Source: Dolomedes plantarius (Eukaryota; Arthropoda; Arachnida; Araneae; Dolomedidae). Taken from it: a stretch of DNA of 64,000 bases. Shown here piece after piece: positions 57,301 to 64,000 of the stretch (within the stretch, counting starts at the first letter, position 1; each line of letters begins with the position of its first letter). The DNA lies in the NCBI GenBank assembly GCA_907164885.2, contig OU015503.1:67357068-67421067 (forward strand), written 5' to 3'. The notes under the pieces were generated by a model. That model was not told where the DNA came from and did not search any database. It was given only the letters and a program-made list of their open reading frames with translations. A program made the position numbers and the translations under genes.

Positions 57301-58550
57301 CGACTAGTTGTTTTGTCTTTCCGTATGACAGCATGATGGGGCAAATAAAATGATCTTTCTTCCGGATTTTCTAGAGAAGTTTTTTCAACGATACCTTCTC
57401 TCAAATATTCATCAACAACACCTTTGTACTCATCGCAAAACCTGCTATCCATCTTAAACTTGAGAGTCAATCCCTCAAACCGTTTACGAGCAACTCCTAT
57501 ATTATCCTCTAAACCATCCTTCACACCCGACCTCCACGGCAATTTTACACGATAGCGCCCATCAACAAAACGAATCGACTCATTGAACTCTCTAATCATC
57601 TCCTGATCCCTAATATCAACACCTGAGTCACAATCCTGTACACCTAAACTCTCCAACTCCCAAAACCTTCTCAATTCTGCCGAAATTGACTCTTCTTGAT
57701 TGAGGACCAGATTGACAGATGTAAGTTCGTCAGCCTCACCACATCTCCCATGAAGCGACCACCCTAAACAAGTTTCAACTGCCACTAACGAAGAATTCAA
57801 CCTTTCGACACCTCTAGTTAAATTCCAGTAGTAGTCCGATCCTATCAATAGCGAAATAGACTTGTCTGATGACTCATCTGAACATGTCAACACAAATCCC
57901 TTAGACTTCATTTTTTCCGACACCTCTTTACTAGGAAGTTTCACAACAGCGTTTGATATTTCCTCGACCTCTAGCGCTTCAACGATAAACTCCTCTCCGT
58001 TCAACACATTTTTTAAAACTATCTCTACTCTGCGACAAATTTCGGTACTAGGAGCCTTAGCACCAAACGAATAAATTTTCAAATTTTCGGAACCCAAAAC
58101 CTTTAAACCTAGTTTCTCCGACACACTTTTTCGGATAAAACTACGTTGTGCACCATTATCAAACAAAACTAAGGCTAATCCCGATTTTTTCCGACCCACT
58201 ATTTCTGCTTTAACGCACTGCAACAAAACCCCACTCAAATCATTCACCACATGGTTTAATGACACATCATTCTCAACCTCCACTCTCGGCTTCTTGTCAT
58301 TCTCGAGTTTAAAGCAAATGGCTTTGGCATGGCGACCCTTACAAAAGCTACATGTTGGCCCCTTGCATCTTTTTACGAAACAGTTAATCTTACAACACAT
58401 CAGACAACGTTTTTCACGGACTAGCTGATCTCTCCTCTCCTGGAGAGTCAAAATATCACACTCTGAGCTCCCATGCTGTGAGTCATTGCAAAAAAGACAC
58501 CTGCTAGAATTCGCACTCTTCGAAACATTGGCGTGAAGTTCCAAAGCTGC
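54327..58550 (-). CDS. pol: BEL/Pao pol polyprotein (protease-RT-RNase H-integrase)
   Basis: About 1,405 residues, in the same frame as gag and open to a stop at 54327. Near the start are CX2CX4HX4C and CX2CX3HX4C zinc knuckles (residues 16-29 and 65-77). The aspartic protease follows with LFDNGAQRSF (Asp129). The reverse transcriptase has FTADVKSAF (Asp463) and YVDD (539-542). RNase H has CFSDAS (Asp724), LPRLELMGA (Glu768), YWSDS (Asp797) and NPADVLSRG (Asp843). Integrase has HX4H and CX2C zinc ligands (1037-1075) and a DDE core at Asp1107, Asp1169 and Glu1219. A conserved C-terminal domain follows. All catalytic residues are present. No ATG starts it; it would be made by reading through the gag stop. 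Confidence 0.95.
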   Translation of the reverse strand, partial: AALELHANVSKSANSSRCLFCNDSQHGSSECDILTLQERRDQLVREKRCLMCCKINCFVKRCKGPTCSFCKGRHAKAICFKLENDKKPRVEVENDVSLNHVVNDLSGVLLQCVKAEIVGRKKSGLALVLFDNGAQRSFIRKSVSEKLGLKVLGSENLKIYSFGAKAPSTEICRRVEIVLKNVLNGEEFIVEALEVEEISNAVVKLPSKEVSEKMKSKGFVLTCSDESSDKSISLLIGSDYYWNLTRGVERLNSSLVAVETCLGWSLHGRCGEADELTSVNLVLNQEESISAELRRFWELESLGVQDCDSGVDIRDQEMIREFNESIRFVDGRYRVKLPWRSGVKDGLEDNIGVARKRFEGLTLKFKMDSRFCDEYKGVVDEYLREGIVEKTSLENPEERSFYLPHHAVIRKDKTTSRVRIVFDGSAHDKENISLNDCLHAGPNLHPNIFQLLLKFRQNAVAFTADVKSAFLQIELDESDRQFTRFFWVDDPNEQLFVLNFTRVLFGLTSSPYLLAATLKYHFQKYQEQLPATSNLLSNCVYVDDLIGGREEVSDALKTSLESIKIFSDAGMVLRKWTTNSSELRELWRANNIEVEQPDTLVRSGLSSKVLGLAWDPDSDMIYFSTTELVKYISRKIDTKRFILQIVGRLFDPIGFLGPFIVRVKCLLQELWTLGLDWDQELPDKLTHKWHLWRKDVEQLTNVKIPRYYLFELNCEFVSFELHCFSDASLAAYGTVLYLRSVSADGKVITSFICSKSRVAPLKTITLPRLELMGALLSARLVKEVKECLKFDAKCFYWSDSQITLFWIKSKSSKYKPFVKNRVEEIQSLTEPGRWHFCPGKQNPADVLSRGMSATDLAESSLWWYGPPWLRQPPEFWPPCEKFDSEYFEPNCDLELRKNCEVIVQNNGISENEGFILNLNNFSNLMKVLRITALVNHFIAKLKHLEYEIGSFTATELEIAENTWIKFEQSLAYPSELHCLKTGKPVPTESKIFSLAPFLDNNGILRLKGRIEQGELSENEIHSIILPKSKFVELLIIREHSNILHGGVSATLAKIRTKFWIVKGRQEVKKILNKCLICRKYTLKPARQVTAQLPKDRILERPPFSVTGVDFPGPVYLKSDKDIRKAYIALFTCGVTRAVYIELISDMSTRSFILSLRRFLARRGNCEVIISDNAKTFKNTNDILGQFSKIILDKNLKDFVAINGITWKFIVPSAPWWGGFNERLMKSVKDPLKKILGKALLSFEEMMIILTEIECVLNNRPLTYVSNDLNEPQPLTPAQFLFPGQNYSYPVHFADLFNNELSTKENLNRRKLYQSRLLKQIWRKWKENYLLQLRNAHNFIVPSPKDNLKEGDVVLLEGTAKSKLLWPLGIIDEVFVGRDGHVRSCLVRTSSGQYKRPIQVIYPLELND

Positions 58551-59537
58551 CTATTTCGTGCGATTCGGCTGAGAGTTGGACCCCCCTCTGAGTAGCAATG
58601 GGGAGAATTTAGGGGTGGAGTGACCTTGGATTCGCTGAGCATTTTCCCTCGCACTCACCGCTTTGTACAAGAAGCTCATTAACTCTTGAAGATCATGACA
58701 TTTATCTGAGCTGACTTTAGCAAATTCTAACGTTATATCACGTGGGAGATTTTTCAAGATTATGTTTGTCAAAAGAGTAGTGTATGTTTCGGAATCTATT
58801 CCCAGACTTTGCAAACACCGAATCTGTGTTTGACAATGGAAATACAAGTTACGCAAAGCCTGAACGTTAGAAGAATTTTTGACTTGTTTAATATTAAGCA
58901 AATTTGAGATGTGCGAGTTTATTAAAATATCCCTTTCGCCAAAGGTTTCAGAAATCAACTTGATTGCTTGCCCGAAATTTTCTTTATTAATTGAAAACCC
59001 CTTTATGCTGCAGAGAGCCTTCCCGCCTAACATGGACTTTAAATAGCAAAATTTATCAACTTCATTTAAATTTGGGTTATTGTGGATTGAATTTTCAAAT
59101 TGATTCCAGAATTCAAGAAATTCGGACGGCTCTCCATAGAATTTTGCAATAGACAATTTGGGAAGTTTAGCAGTAATTTCTACACGAGTTTTCGATGATA
59201 ACGAATTTTCGGTGGTTCTATGTTCAGTGGTAGAATTTAAGTTTAACGATTTAATTTTATTTTGCAATTTAATTTTTGCAGAAATTACCTTTTCACAATA
59301 TTCATCTACAGTTAAAACTTCAGCCCTTATTTCATCCTCATCATTAATTAGTTTATCTATGTCATCATTTAACATACTCAAAATTTCACTTTTACTAATT
59401 AACTGTTCAAACAAAGACTCACAGACATCAGGATTCAGATCCGGTTCTAACAAATAATTATCAATTTTGTCAATTATCTTTGTTAATTGTTCTCTATGAA
59501 CATCCCGTTTGGTTTTGAGCTTTATCAATTTCGACAT
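58551..59537 (-). CDS. gag: BEL/Pao gag
   Basis: ATG at 59537, with 328 residues to a TAG at 58551-58553. The N-terminal third is acidic and probably coiled coil. A DUF1759-type capsid-like region of BEL/Pao Gag follows: LPKLSIAKFYGEPSEFLEFW, then KFCYLKSMLGGKAL, LISETFGER and SNVQALRNLYF. The zinc knuckles usually found near the Gag end lie just after the TAG, so the stop divides what is normally one continuous Gag-Pol. The 5' leader from the LTR is about 307 bp. It would package element RNA in the cytoplasm. The frame is otherwise clean. Confidence 0.93.
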   Translation of the reverse strand: MSKLIKLKTKRDVHREQLTKIIDKIDNYLLEPDLNPDVCESLFEQLISKSEILSMLNDDIDKLINDEDEIRAEVLTVDEYCEKVISAKIKLQNKIKSLNLNSTTEHRTTENSLSSKTRVEITAKLPKLSIAKFYGEPSEFLEFWNQFENSIHNNPNLNEVDKFCYLKSMLGGKALCSIKGFSINKENFGQAIKLISETFGERDILINSHISNLLNIKQVKNSSNVQALRNLYFHCQTQIRCLQSLGIDSETYTTLLTNIILKNLPRDITLEFAKVSSDKCHDLQELMSFLYKAVSARENAQRIQGHSTPKFSPLLLRGGSNSQPNRTK

Positions 59538-59825
59538 TTTGACAATCGCTAACACAAAACAATAAATATTACAAAATCAAAACCTCAACTACAACAATTT
59601 CTAACACAATTACTACAACAATTTCTAACAATTAAACGAAACCAAACTAACGAAAACAGAATGGCAAAGTCAACAAAATAACTAATGACTATCAAAACAA
59701 ATGTCACAATAAACCAATTCAACAAAAACTTTCAACAAAAATTTCTCACCCAAAACGACGACTTGAACACACTTCGAAAACGAACCGATGAGCACAAAAA
59801 ATTCCAATTACGACACACTACAAAA

Positions 59826-59843
59826 TTCCCGACCGTCGCACCA
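59826..59843 (-). other. tRNA primer-binding site
   Basis: Minus strand reads TGGTGCGACGGTCGGGA one base after the 5' LTR. TGG complements the CCA end of a tRNA. I do not assign the tRNA species. Confidence 0.75.
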
Positions 59844-59844
59844 C

Positions 59845-60073
59845 TATCGAATTTATGACGAACTACTACAAATGGACGACAACGAATATTGGGCTTTTGG
59901 TTTTATTGTAACATTAACTTTTGTAAAGATAAATAGAAAAATGTTTCCCCAGATAGGGATTCCAACGGGGGCTTACATGACCCTGTTTTACGAGAGCGAG
60001 GGACGAACTGAGAAGCGAAAAACTTCTCCCTCTCTACGGGCGTCGCAGCGCCCTCTCGATACAATTTTCTACA
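59845..60073 (-). repeat. BEL/Pao 5' LTR
   Basis: Identical to the 3' LTR except for one base at 59857. It should contain the promoter and polyadenylation signals, but I see no canonical TATA box. Confidence 0.95.
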
Positions 60074-60078
60074 TCTCT

Positions 60079-61840
60079 AGTCCATGTTTTTAAAAATATA
60101 TATTTCTAACGTAAAATGCTGCTGTTAAATGTAAATGGCTCAGTACTATTACCTGTGTGTTCTGCTATATTGATTTATAATAATTGTTACAGCTAATCCA
60201 GTAGTTATTAACATTTTCAGGATGAAGTACCACTTGTCCAAAAAAAAAAAAGTGGGTGCTTTCTCAAGCAATCCTTTTAGAGGAAAAATAGGTTTCTTTT
60301 TTCTGAATAAACCAACTATTGTGATATACAACTTTAATAGAAATTTACAAATAAACGTAATAACAAAACCAAACTGAATTCGAATAAACTTAATAGCAAA
60401 CGTAAAAACCTAATAGCAAACGTTATAGCAAACTTAATAGCAAACGTTAAAAATTTATGAGATTGTTGAGCTTGCATTTGCTTTACTAGCTTTAAAATAG
60501 CTATGGTACTGCGACTCCGCGTCACAGAAAACATATTAAGGATTTTCCAGCAGAAGAGGGATTCTTATTTCGAAGTCAAAACGTCAGGAAACGGGAGAAA
60601 TAAAGGAAGTTCCAGAATTTGAACGAAAAATTCGGAACAAGGAAATTTTAAGTTGACAGTAATTTTGAAGCTATGAAACCAATTTTTTTTTTTAATCTCT
60701 GGTGAACTCGGTGACCACTTCTTGGTTTGTCCCGGAACAACGGTGGTCCTCGGACCACCATCTGAAAACCAATGATCTTATTTCTATGAGTTTGAGGGCG
60801 TGGCCCAGGTAGTGCAGTTAGACCAATCTTCCTATGGTCCTATGGTCTATGAGTTGATACTTAGCTCTTGTAATTATTTCGCCTTGAAAGCGAATCAAAA
60901 ACCATGTCCTGCTTTCTTCTACTCGGTATATTAATTTCTATTTGGTCTTAACCATCTCGAGTAAATCTAAATTCTATAAATCAACTAAAAATTATTAAAA
61001 ACTGTCGAGTAAATATGTACTATAAATCAATTGAGATGCAACAAATTCTGTTCACAAGTTTAATGTACATATTTACAATTTAATTTACATTACTCCGGCA
61101 TGTTACTATTTCTAAGTCGAAACTTCTCATAGAGAGATCAAAAATACATCCTACCAATACAAAATCAAAAGGTCACCTGACTACGTCCTCATCACGAATT
61201 CTTTCGAAAGACATAGCGTTCGCAAGACGTGGGGGGAGCATTACGCCATAGCTCTAGTTGGTCAATGTAGCCGGGCTGCACCAACACGAAATAAAACAAG
61301 CACTTCAGCGGTTATCTAGAGGTATAGGAGCTTCCACAGACGAATTTGTAGTTTATTACTAGTCTTTTTTTATTCAGGAAGAGTAGTGGTAACTACAGTA
61401 CATGGGCCGGGCCCTCCACTGTAAAAATTTTTACTAGTCTTTAGAGCTCGTTAGAGTCAGTGATGTAACTACGTTACATGGGCCACGCCCGCCAACGTAG
61501 ATGTGCATAGTAATTGACCAATTATTAGAAAGATAAAAGCAGATAGGTTGAAATTTGGATCCGGGAGAATGAACAAAAGTGATTTGTAGAATAGAAGGAA
61601 GTTTTATTTAACGTATCTCTCTAACAAGACCATCCGCAGGGACATCGGCATTTTATCATTTTACCAACAAGCATTTAAAATTTCAAAAAAACTTTAAGGA
61701 AATTTTCCGAATCTACCTAATGAGACGATAGCCGAGCTTCCCGATTATGATCATTCCCTTCACATTAATCGTAAACGCCCACGGGCGTGTCTTCTTAGGA
61801 GTTAGCTTTGGCCCTCCTACCGCGATACTCTTCCTATCTT
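60079..61840. other. unassigned spacer with small repeats
   Basis: A short tandem motif 'aatagcaaacgt' recurs at 60390-60445. A hAT-like end 'ggtggtcctcggaccacc' is at 60747-60765. No gene recognised. Confidence 0.35.
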
Positions 61841-62110
61841 GCTAACTTAATTTCGTGCTTTCGTTGTGCACTGCTATCGCTCGCGTCTCAGGACTCGCAG
61901 GTCAGGGGTTCGACCCCCGTCCGTGCAGTCTATCCTTTTCCAAATTTTCCCTCCTGCTACTTTTAGCCTCCATTCGAGGCTTCGCTATCATCTCAATACG
62001 TAGTTGTACGACCCTGAAACGGGCCTTTTTTATTTTCGTTTCCTCTCGACATGTGTTTTCTTTTCTTAAATTACTTATTTTATTTTATTTTATTTTTTGT
62101 TTTTTATATA
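61841..62110 (+). repeat. tRNA-derived (SINE-like) segment
   Basis: 'tgctatcgctcgcgtctcag' followed by a B box 'ggggttcgaccccc' and 'gtccgtgcag'. No canonical cloverleaf: the arms between 'tgcac' and 'gtgca' total only about 60 nt, and the anticodon stem does not pair. A T-rich tail follows. Confidence 0.4.
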
Positions 62111-63253
62111 CTTAATTTTACTTAATTATTAATTAATTATTAAGTTACATCTTAATTATATCGTTCATTTTTTCCTTATCGAGCCATTCTTAAACACTTT
62201 AACTTTAATTATTATTATCTCTCCTCCTTTAAGTTTTAATTCTTAATTGTAATGTATTCTTAACTTTATATTTCTTCCACCTTTAATTTTAATTTACTGA
62301 GCATACATATCTTGATACCTTTAACTTGCTTACTGGAGATAAAGTCCAATTGGACCCAGGCACTCCACTTCTTAAACATCTAGCTGCGGAGAAGGAAGTT
62401 TAATGTTAGTTTTGGGAGCTGTGCTCAAAGAGCAGTGCAAGGAAGGAGAGAGAGTAAACTTAAATAAAAGAAATTGTCTACAATAGTAGAGCAAAATGAT
62501 TACTTAGCAGTAAAAAGTTAGATTTATATTTAATAATTAAATTTTATATAAAATAAGAGGAAAAATAAATAAAAATTAATAGTAAGATTAAAACTTCACT
62601 GAGAAAGCACATTAAAAGTTTTGGTACAAAGAATGAGCAAATAGGCAATAGAATATTACTAAGAGACGAAAAATTCTCAGGTGAATGGATCCTCATAATT
62701 CTGAAACATATTTTGCAATTACACGAGACAGTTAAATTTGACTTTGAAGTTCTCGATATGAAATTAATTTTCTGGGAATTTTTTAAGTTTTTTGTAGTCT
62801 CTGATTTACTTTACTAGTTGGGGTGAAATATTTCTTTGTATTTTATTGTTTCAGTACATATGATATTATTCTTAGGAATACATCTCAGTAGCGATTTTTT
62901 ATTTTTTTTGCATTGAGTTACGGATAAACAAACCCACAACTTTAGAATTTTAAATATGATGTAAATTTCCAGTTAATAAACTTAATTTGTTATTGATAAC
63001 ATTATAAATATAATACGACCATGATCTTCAAAAATGACTCGGTTATTGTGCCGAAAACTATTGCAATAATTTAAAAATCAATAAACCCCATTTTTATTTC
63101 TTAAAAAACATAACTCACGTCAGGCACTGTTCAAATTATTGGTAATTAAAAATGTAATAATAATCATTAATTATTATAACATTTTAACATTCTAATGATA
63201 TAGTTATTGTAATTTTACATGATAATAATTTATACATTTATTTTATATTATAA
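62111..63253. other. unassigned AT-rich spacer
   Basis: No gene or bounded repeat recognised. Confidence 0.35.
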
Positions 63254-63942
63254 CTAGCTGAAAACCCGCGCTTCGCTACGGAGTACATTCAAATTAAATA
63301 CAACGGTCAACGTATGCAATTTATGCCAAAAAATAAATATATGTATTTATAATAAATGCGATGATCAATGTATACAATTGATGTAAAATATATATCTATC
63401 TATATATATATTTATAAAAAAATCGTAAGGGATATGCATTGTTTTTGGATAATATCCAATCGTCTGCTGCCTTAGAAAGAGAAAAAAATATTTTTTTTGT
63501 CTATTTAGTTGTTACGCACGTGACGATAAATTTATTGAAAGTACCAGAAAAAGAAATCACGTGATCAGCATTTAATAAATTAAATTCTAAAAATTAATCT
63601 TTAAAAATTGACCAAAAATCAGGAAATGGAGGTAAAAATTCGAAAAAATTTCATTTTGGAGGAATTTTTATGATCTTTCTCATGATATAAATTTTATAAC
63701 CCTCAATGTATTATTTTAAATGCAAACGTAAAAAAAGTTTAGAAAACAGCTCAAAAATTTAATTTAAAAAAATCTAAGAAGAATTTTTGAAAAATCTTTC
63801 TTAGTGCACCCCTACACTATTAGAAGAATCGCCATGCAAAATTTCAGCCCTTTAGGTCCAGCGGTTTGGTCTGTGCGTTGTATGTCAGTCAGTCAGTGAA
63901 TGAATGAATCAGTCAGTTACGGAACTGTTATATATATATAGA
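63254..63942 (-). mobile_element. non-autonomous Helitron, copy 2
   Basis: On the minus strand it starts TCTATATATATA (63942) and ends with CCGTAGCGAAGCGCGG plus CTAG at 63254-63257. It is 689 bp, exactly the length of copy 1 (18994-19682), with matching blocks throughout. No coding. Confidence 0.9.
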
Positions 63943-64000
63943 CTAGCTGAAAACCCGCACTTCGCTACGGAGTACATTCAAAGTAGAAACATCGGTCAAT
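63943..64000 (-). mobile_element. non-autonomous Helitron, copy 3, cut by window end
   Basis: CTAG at 63943-63946 directly abuts copy 2, followed by the hairpin CCGTAGCGAAGTGCGG (minus strand) and the same subterminal text. Head-to-tail with copy 2, without spacer. Confidence 0.88.

Larger units (their letters stand above)
53857..60073 (-). mobile_element. BEL/Pao LTR retrotransposon, 6.2 kb, nearly intact and recent
   Basis: Two 229-bp LTRs bound gag and pol on the minus strand. The target duplication is TCTCT at 53852-53856 and 60074-60078, the 5-bp size usual for BEL/Pao. The LTRs differ by a single base (C at 53869 against G at 59857), so insertion is very recent. A primer-binding site and a purine-rich tract sit where expected. 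The order gag, zinc knuckles, protease, reverse transcriptase, RNase H, integrase is that of BEL/Pao. The only coding lesion seen is one amber codon between gag and pol. Confidence 0.96.

Noticed and set aside
54361..59457. Plus-strand frames of 66-119 residues across the BEL/Pao element
   Set aside because: They are antisense shadows of gag and pol.
53327..60775. hAT-like ends ('cagtggtgcgcaa' at 53327 and the complement of 'cattggttttcag' at 60775) enclosing the BEL/Pao element
   Set aside because: The flanking 8-mers do not match and the terminal repeats share only a few bases, so I cannot pair them.
61862..61930. Possible tRNA gene with intact B box
   Set aside because: The potential acceptor arms enclose only about 60 nt and the anticodon and T stems do not pair properly; tRNA-derived repeat is the better reading.

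Overview
This window looks like repeat-dominated intergenic DNA of an arthropod nuclear genome. It is very AT-rich, full of (TA)n microsatellites, and built from eukaryotic transposons: a BEL/Pao LTR retrotransposon, Tc1/mariner families, Helitrons, TTAA-flanked non-autonomous elements and tRNA-derived SINEs. The mix resembles spider genomes, but that is inference from remembered repeat types. I see no convincing host gene, rRNA, canonical tRNA or CRISPR.

Layout. 1-5.4 kb: the 3' end of an LTR, SINE-B and SINE-A copies, pogo-like fragments, a repeat carrying a microsatellite, and a 701-bp TTAA element. 5.4-6.9 kb: a SINE-B copy that runs into a 235-bp tandem array grown from the SINE itself. 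7.9-9.1 kb: a long (TA)n tract and the decayed 3' end of a LINE with RNase H motifs. 9.6-12.4 kb: a 30-bp minisatellite and about thirteen 138-bp units. 12.4-13.8 kb: a solo LTR with 5-bp target duplications. 17-26.3 kb: three copies of a DD41D mariner-type transposon (two nested in TTAA elements), a 113-bp-arm hairpin, a Helitron and a tandem array grown from a mariner terminus. 27-29.8 kb: a probable LTR, a pogo-like MITE and a SINE.

32.9-38.6 kb: two Tc1-like elements of the same 1,214-bp base length, the second split by an 899-bp solo LTR, with two long foldback elements between them. 39.4-51.8 kb: palindromic modules, SINEs, three mariner remnants, duplicated copies of the microsatellite-carrying repeat, a 1.7-kb TIR element and another large inverted repeat. 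52.6-53.1 kb: a short Helitron. 53.86-60.07 kb: a 6.2-kb BEL/Pao element on the minus strand, with 229-bp LTRs differing at one base, TCTCT target duplications, and gag and pol in one frame interrupted only by an amber codon. 63.25-64 kb: two head-to-tail Helitrons, the second cut by the window end.

The only long intact coding capacity is the BEL/Pao gag and pol. All other coding remnants are transposase or LINE pieces with frameshifts, stops or lost catalytic residues. The best material here is structural: a very recent retrotransposon with one visible lesion, nested and abutting insertions with readable target sites, and new tandem arrays born from SINE and transposon ends.
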